Source of the DNA: Mercenaria mercenaria
Lineage: Eukaryota; Mollusca; Bivalvia; Venerida; Veneridae
Assembly (NCBI RefSeq): GCF_021730395.1
Contig: NC_069378.1
Coordinates: 44,281,001 to 44,345,000, forward strand
Reading direction: 5' to 3'
DNA: 64,000 bases
Shown: one piece after another, positions 1 to 12,735 of the stretch
Layout of the letters: every line of letters starts with the position of its first letter
Numbering within the stretch: position 1 is the first letter of the stretch
Program-made: the position numbers and the translations under genes
Notes under the pieces: generated by a model
Seen by the model: the letters and a program-made list of their open reading frames with translations, nothing else
Told to the model about the DNA's origin: nothing
Databases searched by the model: none

Positions 1-604
1 TCGTTTTTGGCTGGCAGGTTTGATACAAGATCAAATACCCATAACTGCAGAATTTAAAACAATAGTACTTAATAGATAACAGCACTTCAGCATTTCCGGA
101 CCTCTAATGGCGGAAAGAAACAAATACTCAGTTTTTTCCCAGCTAAAGTAGCGTTTTCAACTTTTCATATTTTATGTTAGTTAGTTCTAGTTTTTATTTC
201 ATTGTGGACCAATAATTGACATCTTGGTAGTAATACTATATTCAAGGATATTCTTCACATTAATAAAAATGTAAACAAACCTTATTACTCATGTGTTCAT
301 ACCCACATTTTACCGAGCTGTCAGTTTGGAAGGTATACCATAGTGTTGATCTGTTAGACAAACAACAACAACAACAACTTTCTTCTAGAAGATGCATGTC
401 CACTATCTTTCACGGTGTTTTTGGTGGTATATAGATCATTTAAGAACATAAGGCTAGTAATTCTTGTTTTTCAAATGGGTCTGTCTTTGTGTTACAAATG
501 TCAGAAGATTGTTAATTTTATAAAGAACTTATAGCAAATTTATTTACTACTCTACAGCCTTGTCGCAAGGACTAGTCCGTGCTATAACAGATCAAATAGG
601 TTTA
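1..604. other. Intergenic, no gene seen
   Basis: AT-rich sequence with no credible reading frame or splice-bounded exon. The only low-complexity feature is a short CAA run near 362-378. Confidence 0.6.
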
Positions 605-779
605 GTTTATACTAATTTGTTTTAGCTCGATTGAGATGAAATCTTTAAGCTTATTGTAAACCACTCTCGAGTCCGCTTCCTGGAAAAACCAGTACTGGTG
701 TCATATGAGAAGTCATGGTCGTGACCCCACGACTCCTAGATTGAGCGGCCGACACCTTATCCACTAGACCACCGCTCCC
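605..779 (-). mobile_element. tRNA-headed SINE
   Basis: Read on the minus strand, the segment starting at 779 has a tRNA-like head: an A-box-like TGGTCTAGTGGATA and, about 40 nt on, a degenerate B box (GGGGTCACGACC). It continues about 115 nt past the head into an AT-rich tail. The lack of a clean tRNA fold and the long non-tRNA body point to a SINE rather than a tRNA gene. No target duplication was found by eye. Confidence 0.6.
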
Positions 780-1263
780 ATTAAATATAAAATATAAATA
801 GGTTTAACCTTCTCTTATGAAGCTGCCATTTTGCAGTCACGGTATTTTTAATATAAATTTTAGATGAAAGTATATATTTTCTCATAATTAAAATATTCTT
901 GCAAACTATAATCGAAAATGCTAGATCGTAAAATGTTTAAATAAATAGTTCGTATAATAATTGATAGAAAAAATATAATGCATCAAATTATCATGGTAAA
1001 TTAAAAACATAATTCTAAGTTGTACTCTTTGATTATTACATACTCGTTTTTATTCCCCGTTAAGTTACACTGGTACCGGAAACGTCAATATGTTTCCATA
1101 TACTGACGCTTGAATTTCATATCGGGTGCGTGACGTAATTCAGTGTGTGCTGTTGCACTATTTTCTTCTATGTAGTTCAGTATTGTCAATCCTATTCAAG
1201 CTATTGAACAAATTTATGGTATCTAAATTAAATTTACATGTGTAAATGAGTATGTAATAAAAA
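780..1263. other. Intergenic, no gene seen
   Basis: AT-rich; no coding signal or clear repeat structure recognised. Confidence 0.5.
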
Positions 1264-1387
1264 GGTTATTATCTTTGCCTCGGGAAATATGCACTCGTTC
1301 TTCAGCGGAAGAATATTGCGCTCCTAAAGTCGCGCAATATTTTCGCTGAAGAACTCGTGCATATTTCCCGATACAATGCTAATAACC
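1264..1387. repeat. Hairpin (foldback) element, 124 bp
   Basis: The two halves are near-perfect inverted copies. GGTTATTA at the left pairs with TAATAACC at the right, and CGGGAAATATGCAC and TTCTTCAGCG recur inverted. The loop is only a few bases near 1317-1330. This is the form of a small palindromic MITE or foldback remnant. It could extrude a hairpin of about 55 bp. Confidence 0.7.
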
Positions 1388-2609
1388 TATAACTATTGCT
1401 TACACTATATCTCTTACAGCTTACGATATCATGGATATGTAACTGAACAATCACTTAAAGAGGTTCCGGACCTTAAACATAATATCAAAAAGATATTTTT
1501 GTTATTGTTACGAAGAGTGCCCCATCCCCACGTGCGGTACCTTTTCATGGAAAAGTTAGTTATTCTACAATAATTAAGGAATAAATAGTCCGATCTTTTT
1601 TGCATATGCGTAAAGAAAATTCATTCTGCATGTTACAAAATGTACGAAAAAAACATTCCCTCGTTCGGAGCGGCGAAATGAGAGCTACAATGTACATGTT
1701 ACTTTGCATTATCTTTTTTTTTCGCGACGGCGGAAAATTTTCATTCTGTTATATATGGCGTGTTTGTTTGTTTTGGGATTAACGCCGTTTTTCAACAGTA
1801 TTTCAGTCATGTAACGTCGGGCAGTTAACCTAACCAGTGTTCCTGGATTCTGTACCTGGTACAAACCTGTTCTCCGCAAGTAACTGCCTACTTCCCCACA
1901 TGAATTATCTGAGGTGGAGGACTAATGATTTCAGACACAATGTCGTATATATGGCGTGTAATGTGTTGCAATATTATATCTTCTATAATTATTAACTGTC
2001 TATCTTTATATATTCATTCAATGTTTTAAACAGATTTGTTTTTCAATGTTTCATATCTTTTTTTATATTTTGAAATATTTATTGTAAAACTAAAGAAAAG
2101 TCTGAAATGTGACAAAATATTTGTTCAATGTTTTCAAATTATTTGTTCAATCCTACAAAGAAAAAAAACCTGTTCGATGCAACGATTATAATTTTGTGTA
2201 AAACGTATATATTCATTCTATCTACTTCAAATATTTGTTCGAAAGAATTCTGGGTAAATTGTTATTTTGCGGACATCCCTATTCTGCGGCCATGCGGCCA
2301 AATTTGCGGCCAATCTGCGACCAACTGCGCGTATTTTATTATTTTATCGATAAAACAGTTACTCAGTACATGTATTTTATGCTTATTACTGATTTCATCA
2401 GTATAAAACGTCAAATGGTTTAGATCATATCACCGAGGACAGAAATAAACCAAAGAAGAGTTTCGCCTAGCGGGGCAATATACGTCTGAAAGGTTTTTCA
2501 GAGGATAAGGAAAGCAACATTTAAAAAAGAAGAATATTCTAAGATTTTTGGCAGATCATGTGAGGGAACTGATTTTTAATTTGCTTAACATATCATTAAG
2601 AACATCTTT
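1388..2609. other. Intergenic, no gene seen
   Basis: AT-rich. Reading frames of 60-92 codons here have low-complexity composition, no domain and no splice context, so I do not call them genes. Confidence 0.5.
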
Positions 2610-2917
2610 ATTTAACCCTAATGCTGTTTTTTAGCATTCTACACATCGTCTCATCATCACATACGTACATCCCAAGTTTGAAGTCAATACCTTGATTGGT
2701 TAATAAGTTATTTTTCGGACACGAAATTAAACTTACATATTTGATCTTTAAGCTTAGCCTAATTTGTGACCTTGACCTTTGATCTTCGGAGCCGGTTAAA
2801 TTACTCTGTACATTGTCTTATTGCTACCGAAGTACATGTCTGAAGTTTGAAGTCAAAACCTTGCATATTTATTTAGTTATGCTCCGGACACTAAATATGA
2901 TATTAAAACAATTGAAA
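2610..2917. repeat. Two-unit degenerate repeat
   Basis: Two related units of about 160 bp share blocks such as AGTTTGAAGTCAA and CGGACAC. The TGACCTTGACCTTTGA-type phrase is common in mollusc composite repeats (from memory). The downstream LINE fragment is inserted into the end of this repeat. Confidence 0.55.
2902..2917. repeat. Target-site duplication, left copy
   Basis: ATTAAAACAATTGAAA here is repeated exactly at 3271-3286, bracketing the LINE fragment between them. Confidence 0.85.
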
Positions 2918-3270
2918 AACACCGCTTACTATTAAACATATTTTAATCAATTGTATAGACTTCGATCCACAGCGCAATTCATACTATAATGTTGAATCGT
3001 TAAAAGAGCTGTTCGAGCAAATTTCAGCCGACAACATTTTACAATTTTTGAAACAAATAGGTATATATCATAAAATCTGAACCTTATTTGATTTTTATTC
3101 ACCACTTTTATACTTTTTAATGTTTGCATTTGACGTTTTACACTATGTATATACGCTTTTACTTTAATAGTTTTATATATGCTTTGCAATTAACGTAATC
3201 CATTTAACTTTTTCTCGGCGATATATGACCTTTTTGTGTCGATTCGCCGTAAAACACAACTCATTCATTC
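2918..3270 (+). mobile_element. 5'-truncated LINE fragment
   Basis: This 353-bp insert matches the extreme 3' end of the two full-length LINEs in this window. It encodes the last part of ORF2 (ending in the residues IGIYHKI), then the 3' UTR and a short CATT-repeat tail. A 16-bp target duplication flanks it. Several bases in the ORF2 end and 3' UTR agree with the 61-kb copy rather than the 19-kb copy, so it belongs to that 3' subfamily. It is a standard dead-on-arrival product of abortive reverse transcription. Confidence 0.9.
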
Positions 3271-3286
3271 ATTAAAACAATTGAAA

Positions 3287-4189
3287 CGTTGACTAAGGCC
3301 AAATAATATCTTAAAATTAGCTTGAAATATGCAGATCTCTTTAAAGACCTGCTCCAGTCCTATACCTGTCACTGAAGAAGCATGAAAATCCTGACTGCGA
3401 CAGTGACACCTGCTAAAATAGAGTCTATTTTATATAGTCCATTTTATATAAAATTCTATATAAAATACCTATCGTTTTGCGCGCTACAGTGTGGCGCATG
3501 GCCGTTAACTGTTACCTATTGTAATCATTGGTTGCATACACACAATAGAATTTGAATAGCCGTGGAGCAGGGCTTTAAGCATTGGCAAATATCTCAGAAA
3601 AGGCACAGACATATACATACATATATCACCACAGTATAGGCCATATGTTTATTTGTGACTGTGAGAAGTTTCATGAAACAATACATTGTATAAAATTTTC
3701 GCGAGAAGTTTATATAAAAAAAAATGTGATTTCTCATAGACGTTTTCATTATGACAATTTGCGTGAAGTTCGATACTTCCAACATAGTCTAGAAGAAATT
3801 AGGCACAAGACACTATGCGTTTTATTTACTTTTTTTTCTAGTATATTCTGAAGTTTTGGAAAATCAGGGCTAAATCAAATTCTACATGTACAAAGTGCGA
3901 ATATTAAACTTCGAGAACATACTCAAAATTTCAAACTCGCGAAATTTTGACCCAGCGAAAATATGTGCTTTTACATTATTTTGTTTTTTTGGAAAGACTT
4001 CAGTTTCCTAGATTTTTATACAATCTCGCCAGGCATATACTTTTGTTTTTGACAACACAGAAAGTCACGTCAGACGACCCTCATCCTTTTCCGGAAGTAA
4101 AGAAAATGCAAGTTAACAGGATTAACTTGAAAACAAAGTCGCATTTGCATTGGTCGATCGTCAGGGTTCATGCGCAGGGGTAAACCCGT
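3287..4189. other. Intergenic, no gene seen
   Basis: AT-rich unique-looking sequence. Frames up to 89 codons show no domain, and the two strands carry competing frames of similar length, as expected by chance. Confidence 0.5.
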
Positions 4190-4685
4190 CTAAATGTAAG
4201 CGCACGGAAATATATATATATATTTTTTACTATCTCCAGAAGTAATGCAGATATTGAATTGAAACTTCACATGTGTCTTCGGGGTAATGAAACTTCTTGA
4301 TAGCATCAGGTCATATTCTCTGACATGCATTATGGCCAAATCATGTCCCTTTTCGGACTAAGGAAATCCTGGTTAATGTTTTGCGTACAAGTACTTATAG
4401 CTATTACTTAACGGCATGCAGATTTGAAACTTACTTTTTATTTTTCTAGATCGGTTACCAACCTTACTGTGTCAAGTCCTATAACTCTGACATGTATTTT
4501 GGCTAAATTATGTCCTCTTTTAAAGCTAAAATTCTGGTTAAAGGTATGCATGCAAGTTACTATCTCAAAAAAAAAATGCAGATACTGGACTAAAATTCTA
4601 TACATATTTTAACATTAGGGTAATATTCCTGCTTCTGGGGCAATGCTTCGAATTGTCGAGCACTGACTGTCTTACGGACATTACT
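4190..4685. repeat. Composite tandem repeat with shared end motif
   Basis: Two diverged units of about 220 bp share blocks such as ATGCAGATA, GACATG, TTATGTCC and CCTGGTTAA. The right end carries GTCGAGCACTGACTGTCTTACGGAC, written here in two parts: GTCGAGCACTGACT and GTCTTACGGAC. The last part is the reverse complement of the left end of the repeat at 24,858, so the two composites appear to share a terminal sequence. Confidence 0.5.
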
Positions 4686-5464
4686 AGTTTTATAGAGTAA
4701 TCACAGATTAGAAGTTCTGTTATTATAAACATTTGCTTAAGATGGTACATGCATTGTAGTCATTAGACATATATTCAATGTTCATAACATCTTAGCTGGA
4801 ATATTTACATGTATCTTTACTAGATTTTTTAGTTAATCAAAATGGAATTTCTGAAATTAAACATAAGTTAGATTAAACAAATATTCAAAAATTTTGAATG
4901 AATTTTCAAAACAAAAATGAGCTATTTTAGCTCTCAGTTCTCCGACCTTATTTCTTTTAAATATATTTGTATCATTTAACAGGTCTACAAGTATACCTGT
5001 GTCCTGATCTCATTACATCTGCCAATTTACAAATAATTGTGTATATAATCAAAAGATAACTTTGAATTAATCGTAAAAATAAGGAAAAAGTGTCCGATCA
5101 AAAAAAAAAAAAAAAAAAAAAAGTGTATCACGATGATGAAAGTTATAACCACGAATAGGTGATATTCATAATAACGACCTTCAAGTTTCTTTATTTCGAT
5201 TTTCATAACGGTTACCCTTGTTTCGACTTATCGTTATTGTAATTTCAACTACCATCATGATCGTATTTTCGACTTCCGTGATTACAATATTTTATGTGGT
5301 AGTAGACTCAGAAATCGTTCCAAAAAAAGTTGCACTATTAGTTGAAACGCAATTAAGGTAGTTTATTAGTATGCAAATCCACGAGATGAAAAAAGAAGTA
5401 TCAAAATGTTCTATCCTACCATTCAGGGAACTGTATCTAATAATACAGATCTTATTCTAGCAAA
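4686..5464. other. Intergenic, no gene seen
   Basis: AT-rich, with a poly-A run at about 5100-5122. No coding signal. Confidence 0.5.
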
Positions 5465-5602
5465 GGTAAGCCTTATCATGCTGGACACGAATGATTCTGC
5501 CTTTGCGACCAGTGTAGATCATGATCAGCCTGCACATCTGTGTAGCCTGATCAAGATCTACACTGTTTCCCCATTCAGTTAGTATCTTTTAGGTAAGCTA
5601 CC
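5465..5602 (+). mobile_element. MITE, left part (split by BEL element)
   Basis: Begins with a degenerate terminal motif (GGTAAGCCTTATCATGCTGG) and the block ATTCTGCCTTTGCGACCAG, which also occurs at 22,405. It stops at CTACC (5598-5602), the target of the BEL/Pao insertion, and resumes at 11,671. The degenerate inverted end at about 11,735-11,752 pairs loosely with the left end, giving a non-autonomous TIR element of about 220 bp before insertion. Confidence 0.7.
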
Positions 5603-5760
5603 TGTCGTGATAACGTTAACGTTGCCGCCAATTTATGTATACGTCGGACGTCAGATATTGACGTCATGTTGTTGAGTTGTTTATGCAGAATTGAATAAAG
5701 GATCGAACTGTTAAGACGCGTAGTACTCTATCTTACAGAAATTCCATTATCGTATGCACA
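5603..5760 (+). repeat. 5' LTR of BEL/Pao element
   Basis: 158 bp, starts TGTCGTGATAACG and ends CGTATGCACA. It contains a GAATAAAGG that could act as a polyadenylation signal. A candidate primer-binding site, TGGTGCCGTGACC, lies six bases beyond it at 5767-5779. Confidence 0.92.
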
Positions 5761-5790
5761 TTTTTCTGGTGCCGTGACCAAACAACAAAG

Positions 5791-8700
5791 ATGAATTTAC
5801 AGAAACATATAGCACAGAGAAATGCTCAGAAGAATGTTATAGACTATTATTTAGCGAGAATAGAAGACGCCAAAAGCGCCGAGAACATTTCACTGATCGA
5901 TTTCAACGGAATATTTGAAAAACTCGCGTTAAAAGTGAAACAAATGGAAGAAATGAACGAGAAGATTGCAAATCTTACGGACAGCGAAGAAATTAACGAA
6001 GAAATTATACAAACCGAAAAGTATATGTTGGACTTAGACCTTAAAATGAGACACCTTAGTGACTTTAGAGATAAACAGATTCGTACAGATGTACAACAAC
6101 CGCAGTTTTTCCCCACTGATGGTCAGTCAACTCTTCATGTGGAGTCGCAGCAGACATTTTCCTCTGAATTTTCGCAGTCCACAACTGACAGATCGTCACA
6201 GAGCACTTCCGGTTTTCAACAAGCACAGTTGAATGTAAATGCACATCCTTTCGTCAGTCAGAATGTAAGTAACAATTCATTTCAATTTCATAGACTGCCA
6301 AAGTTGTCTCTACCAAAATTTAACGGTGATATTCTTAAATGGCAAGGTTTCTGGGATTCCTTTGAATCAACCATTCACCTGAATACCAATCTCACAGACG
6401 TACAGAAGTTTACATATTTACAGTCTCAGCTAGAGGGCGTTGCAGCACGTACTATAGACGGTTTTGCCTTAACAAATTCCAATTATTTGAGAGCCATTAG
6501 TTTACTTAGAGAGAGGTTCGGACAACAGCATAAGATTGTACATACCACCATGCAGGCCTTGATACAACTACCGGCGCCATTGAACACGCTTAGCAGTTTA
6601 CAAGCGTTCCATGACAAAATGGAAACGTACATTCGAGGGTTAGAATCAATGGGGCAGAATCAAGAAAGTTACGGAAGCCTGTTAGTGCCAATAATTTTAG
6701 ACAAAATGCCACAAGAGGTCAGAAAAAATCTTGCACGAGAACACGGCGACAATGACTGGAAGTTAGAAGAACTTAGGAGTGCCCTGAGGAAAGAAGTCCG
6801 GATACTTGAAGTCGGAATTCAAAGCTATACACCGGAAATAAACGATTTCATACCGACATCGTCTTTTTACACTGGAGCGTTATCAAAGCAAAGAAGAAAG
6901 CAAAATAAAGACAAAACAGAGATAGATTTCAATACAAACAGAAAAAATAAATCAAATGATATCATTTGTGCATTCTGTGAAGAATCACATAAATCTATTG
7001 ACTGTACAAGGTTTCCTGATACGCTGTTAAGAATGCAGAAAGTGAAAGAAAAACAATTGTGCTTTAATTGTTTAAGAAAACACCGGGTCATAAACTGCAC
7101 GTCACAAAGAAGATGTCTGGTCTGTAAAAAGAAACATCATACTAGCATATGTAACAACAAGAGTAAAGAACACAACAGTGGCGGGAATGTTCCGGATGTA
7201 CAGCCATCAAAACCGGAAACGGCAGTTCTACATTCATCTACCCAAGAAACTTCCCATGGTGTTTTACTGAAAACAGCCATTAGCAAGGTGACTTCCGGTA
7301 ACATAACAAGGGATACTCATATCCTGTTTGACGAAGGAGCACAGAAGTCATTTATCACCGAGACGCTAGCACAAGAATTGCAACTATCCACATCCGGTAC
7401 AGAAACCTTACACTTAGCAACGTTTGGTAACCAAGAACAACAACTAAAACATGTTGATTCCGCAACGGTGTACCTCATTACAAACCAGAAAAAGAGAATA
7501 CCGATCAATGTATTAATAGTGCCTACTATATCAGTACCTATTAGTACCAGTCTACACAACACAGCGTCCCATTTACCTTACCTGAGAGGACTGAACCTGG
7601 CACATCCGGTTAGCGGCGATGAGGTATTTACAATTTCTCTGCTGATAGGAGCTGACCATTACTGGGACGTCATTGAAGATCATTTTAAATACGCGGATGT
7701 GGACCAACTGCAGTGAAGTCCAAGATCGGATATCTTTTGTCGGGACCTGTGAATGCATACTGCAACAATACTACTAGTAAGATGAACCACATATTTAACG
7801 TTATGACCACACGTGCACGAGATGAAAACGCTATAGAACGTTTCTGGTCGCTCGAGAGCATAGGTATCACTCCGTGCAAAGACGAGCATGAGAAGACGGA
7901 TTACTTGGTGCAGTATCAGCAGACGTCAATTGAATTTACAGACGATAAGTACACTGCAGCCCTTCCATGGAAATTAGACCACGACCCACTTCCAACAAAT
8001 TACAACATCACAAAGAAAGAACTGAGAGCACGATTCGCAGACTTAGCCAGGAACCTGATATGCTAAAGAAATATGGTGAAATTATATCAGAGCAAGAGAG
8101 ACGGGGATTTATAGAAAAGATTAACGATGTTGCACAAACTTCAAATGCAGTCCACTATTCCCCACCACCCTGTGCGAAAGGAATCATCTACCACTCCTAT
8201 TCGTATCGTGTATGACTGTAGTTGTAAACAGTCATCTAGTCAACCTAGCCTGAACGACTGCCTGGAGTCTACAGCACCTGTGCTGAATGAATTAACGTCT
8301 ATATTGATGCGATTTCGATTGAAAAAGTACGCTGTAACCACTGACATAGAAAAAGCTTTCCTACATGTGGGACTACAAGAAAAAGACAGGGATGTTACCC
8401 GGTTTTTGTGGCTCACTGATCCTAGTGATCCTAAATCTCAACTTTGCACATACCGATTCAAAGCAGTGTTGTTCGGCGCGACGTGCTCACCGTTCATTCT
8501 TAACGCCACTATTCTCAAACACCTGGAATTGAACAAAACAAACAAAGCAGCCGAGATTATAAAGAGAGATTTATATGTGACAATATACTCTCTAGTTTTG
8601 AAGAAAAAAGAGATCTACTCACCTATTTCCGTGATGCACGTGATCTGATGAAATGTGCCAGTATGAACTTAAGATCGTGGTCTTCTAACAACTCCGAACT

Positions 8701-11182
8701 AAAAGCTATCGCCACACGAGAAGGAGTCATAGATAGAGATGAAGTAACCAAGGTACTAGGTATGTGCTGGAAACCGGAAACAGATTCCATGGCATACAGA
8801 CATCACAAGATACCAAAGTTAGACTCTGTAACCAAGAGGGACATTCTAAGATATTCATCACGAATTTATGATCCACTAGGTCTGTTAAGCCCGGTAACAG
8901 TAAGGGCAAAATTACTTCTTCAGCAATTATGGAAAGATAAGTTTGATTGGGATGTACCGTTACCACTAGAGGTGCAAGATAAATGGAACAAGCTGGCTGA
9001 AGATCTGAACACAGTTACAGATACAGAGTTTTCCAGACAGTACATACGGCAGTCAAAGCATAAACAGACCATAAATAATTCAAGAACAAAAAGTACTCTC
9101 CATGTATTTGTCGATTCCAGTCTCAAATCATATGGAGCAGCAGTATACATAGTGAACGCAGATGGATCCAGATTGGTGATCGCGAAAAATCGGGTAGCTC
9201 CCGTGAAACCCATGACATTACCACAGCTCGAACTTATGGCCGCAGTAGTCGGCGCCAGATTAGTTCAACACGTACAAGAATCCTTGAACATTTCCGACGT
9301 CATCTGCTGGTCCGATAGCCAGATTGTGCTTCATTGGTTATCAACATCTAAACCACTGAAACGGTTCGTGCAGAACAGAGTGATAGAAATACAAACACTT
9401 ACTAAAAATTACCCATGGCACTATTGTCCAACATATGATAATCCTTCAGACCTTCTAACTCGTGGTATTCCTGCTGACCAGCTCTTACAGAACGACCTAT
9501 GGAACAGTGGGCCGTCATGGATACAAAACCAGTCCAACTGGCCTGTTTGGAAACCAACAGAGAATGAAATGCAGACGACAACAAAAACGCAGACGACAGT
9601 TTCGGATATCTCGTTGCCCTCCGATGCCACAAAGATGAGCGTAGTATGCAGTATAAAGTGTAGCACAAATGAAGGCATCCATCAAGTAATCAACATAGAG
9701 AAATACAGCAAATACTTCAAACTGTTACGTGTAACTGCCTACTTATTACGATTCATAAGTAATTGCCGAAATACACAGACAAAACTTACCGATGAATTAA
9801 CGACAGCAGAAATCGAAAGAGCAGAGATAAGGTGGCTAAAATGTTGCCAAGAAAGTACTTACCCAGATGAGATGTCCAGTTTGAAGTCCAATACCACCAA
9901 AAGATTACCACTTGTCAAACAATTGCGTTTATTCGTAGATAAAAGCGGTATTATTCGTTGTGAAGGACGTATACATAACGCGCCATTATCCGACGTCACC
10001 AAATTCCCCTATTTGTTACCGAAGAGACATCCACTTACACGCCTGATTGTACTAGACACACATGAGAACCAGTTACATGCAGGAACGAACGCTACTGCTA
10101 CCCAGTTAAGGCAGAAGTACTGGATCCCAGCTACCAGGCAGTGCGTAAAATCTATCCTCAGGAAATGTACAATATGCAGACGAGTACAAGGAAAGCCGTA
10201 TAGAGCGCCAGATCCACCACCATTACCAAAAGTAAGAGTAGAAGAGTCTCCACCTTTCACTGTGACTGGAGTTGATTACACAGGTGCGTTATACGTAAGA
10301 GACCATTCCGGAAGCGTAATAAAAGTATATATATGTTTATTCACATGTGCCAATTCTCGAGCCTTACATTTAGAGGTTGTACCAGACCTGTCCAAAGAGT
10401 CATTCCTACTAGCCTTTAGGCGTTTCGTAAGCCGGAGATCAGTTCCGAGGGTCATGATGTCAGACAATGCTACAACGTTTACAAGTGCTTCAGAAAGCTT
10501 GAAACATATTTTCCAGTCAACTCAAGTCAGAGAAACATTAAGCAGAAAAGGCACAGAATGGAAATTCATTCCCAAACGAGCACCATGGTATGGAGGATGG
10601 TGGGAGCGACTAATAGGTCTCACAAAAATAGCGCTGAAGAAAGTTGTAGGATGCTCCCTTGTTACCATGGAAACACTTCAAACGGTAGTTACGGAGATCG
10701 AAGCCATGCTGAACGACAGACCGTTAACTCAGATGTCATCAAGTGTCGATGACATGGACCCACTAACACCGTCACACCTTCTCTACGGCCGGAGACTGAC
10801 GTCACTTCCGTATAACACAACTACCTTAGACTTTGAAAATTCATCCAAATTTGACGAACATTCTGCGGTTACAAAACAGGCAAAATTACAATCAAAGCTC
10901 CTTGACCATTTCTGGAAACGGTGGAGAATGGAGTACTTAACAGCATTACGTGAATCTCACCGTAAATCAGGAACGAATGAACAGATGATAGCCGTGGGTG
11001 ACGTAGTACAAATCCACGATGAATGTCCACGGAACCAATGGAAACTAGGCGTTGTTGAGCAGTTAATTACCGGAAGAGACGATCGTACCCGAGCTGCTAC
11101 AATTAGAACTGCGAACGGAACTACAACCAGACCAATAGTGAAATTATACCCACTAGAATGTGTGAACTATAGAAACACTTAA
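5791..11182 (+). pseudogene. BEL/Pao gag-pol region (fossil)
   Basis: Rough parts: coiled N-terminus and gag-like DUF1759 domain about 5.8-6.85 kb; CCHC-type knuckles about 6.96-7.16 kb; A17-like aspartic protease about 7.25-7.7 kb; reverse transcriptase about 8.0-8.7 kb; RNase H about 9.1-9.45 kb, with VFVDSS and CWSDSQ; integrase about 10.0-10.9 kb, with an HHCC-type zinc region and a DDE core (VDYTG, SDNAT); C-terminal DUF5641-like segment to the end. It would have supplied the capsid and the replication and integration enzymes of the element. It is broken by about three breaks and is not a working gene. Confidence 0.9.
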
Positions 11183-11512
11183 ACATTACGAGTGTAATGT
11201 GAAGAGATGTCAGATTCATTAATCATAGTTAGTTATTATTGCGAAGTGGTTCATTTTCATAAATTCGCGAATATACTGTGACAGTTAAAAAGACACGCTA
11301 ATTTGAAGTTTATTTTAATTCAAGCATGTTTAGAGTTGTACTATTCCTTAATACGAAACCGTGACTGGTGCATTCTGCAGGATATTAAATGTGATTTTTT
11401 TTGTAAATTTTTAGATATTTCCTTTATCTGAGCATTCATTTTACGAAAAGACACTAGAGATATCATTATGTCATGGTGTTTTGCAAAATATATCATTTAG
11501 CGGCCCCCAGGA
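11183..11512 (+). other. BEL/Pao 3' untranslated stretch
   Basis: About 330 bp between the end of the coding body and the 3' LTR. AT-rich, no reading frame; no obvious long purine tract directly before the LTR. Confidence 0.6.
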
Positions 11513-11670
11513 TGTCGTGATAACGTTAACGTTGCCGCCAATTTATGTATACGTCGGACGTCAGATATTGACGTCATGTTGTTGAGTTGTTTATGCAGAA
11601 TTGAATAAAGGATCGAACTGTTAAGACGCGTAGTACTCTATCTTACAGAAATTCCATTATCGTATGCACA
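11513..11670 (+). repeat. 3' LTR of BEL/Pao element
   Basis: By eye identical to the 5' LTR over all 158 bases, and followed directly by CTACC, the second copy of the target duplication. Identity means little time since insertion. Confidence 0.92.
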
Positions 11671-11755
11671 CTACCCTTTTAACAGTTAATGGTATTGTCC
11701 AAATTGAAAGGCGGACAAGTTCATTATAGAAATTTCGCAAGGTAATGGTTAAGGA
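11671..11755 (+). mobile_element. MITE, right part
   Basis: Continues the MITE interrupted at 5602. The phrase TACTGTCCAAATTG of the related copy at 22,683 is matched here by TATTGTCCAAATTG, and the end reads GGTAATGGTTAAGG, a degenerate inverted match to the left terminus. Confidence 0.65.
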
Positions 11756-12735
11756 TTTTGTAGAATAAACACTAGCAATAAACTTAAGGAGAGTACGGTG
11801 TCATACAGACACTAAATAGAAAAATGGCGCGAAAAAAATGGTATCGCAAATTGGTGGATACAAATAGTCCTCAGTTTTTTGTGTTTTCGTTTTGCTTTGT
11901 AAAGCTATTTTCCTTTATTTTCCTTATTTTCTTTGTACTTTTTTTTTACTAAATTCACATGACAAATGTATGCTTGACAAGTAGGTAGTATTTTCATAAT
12001 GAAATAACAACATGACAAAATTTTTCATGGAAACTTAGATCATACACCACCAGTATAATTTCAACGGTGAATTTGGGGTCTCATTTTTTAGCTGATTTTG
12101 CAGTTTGTGTGTTTGACTGAAATTATTTTTCTTGCATCAAACATGACCCCCACTTTTCTTTTTATTTTCGTTTAGCACTGACATTATTCTTCAAGAAAAT
12201 ATAGGTTACAGACATTTAAAATGGGTCCGGATGCGTGCTGCGGCCATTGGAAATAGGTCATTTTCATAAAGAAAAACAACTATTTAGTGTGTTTTTACGA
12301 AAACGGACGTTTCATGTAATGGTGCGTCTGTCCGTCGTTTTGTTCGTCCGTCTGTTCCCCGTCATAATTCGTGTACAGAGCGTTACTTTATAAATAAAGG
12401 TATTAACTTTAGACTTGGCATAGGAAAATGGCGGTGAGGTGATGTGCAGAGCACTTGTAACGGCTCTGTAGGTCAAAGGTCAATGTCACAAACTGCGTTA
12501 AAAGTAACAACTGAAATGCATTAATAATGAAATTCTACATGTATGCACACAGAGAAAGTACGGATGTTCTATTTAAATGTACCACGAGTGTTGTGACTTT
12601 AAATAATCATTTCACAACTATTTTTTTCACATTCAGATATATAATAAGTAGACGGACATCATTCCTTTCCATGTTTCAAGAACATTCAATTTGAAAGTAT
12701 CTTAATGCAAATTTGCTTTAGGAAATAATTGCAAG
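11756..12735. other. Intergenic, repeat-like
   Basis: No gene seen. From about 12,300 the sequence has the TCCGTCTGT and AGGTCAAAGGTCAATG phrases of mollusc composite repeats (recall), but unit boundaries are unclear. Confidence 0.45.

Larger units (their letters stand above)
5603..11670 (+). mobile_element. BEL/Pao LTR retrotransposon fossil
   Basis: A full-length BEL/Pao-type element bounded by 158-bp LTRs (TG...CA) and a 5-bp duplication, CTACC, at 5598-5602 and 11671-11675. Internal parts in order: gag-like region, zinc knuckles, aspartic protease, reverse transcriptase, RNase H, integrase. That order and the DUF1759/A17-protease style are typical of BEL/Pao. The LTRs look identical by eye, so the insertion is recent. 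The coding body is broken, with about three breaks, and I treat it as a fossil. It is nested in an older MITE. Confidence 0.93.

Noticed and set aside
663-779. tRNA gene on the minus strand
   Set aside because: A/B-box-like boxes are present but there is no convincing acceptor stem or full cloverleaf, and the sequence continues into a SINE body. The same reasoning applies to 38,543-38,612 and 42,483-42,575.
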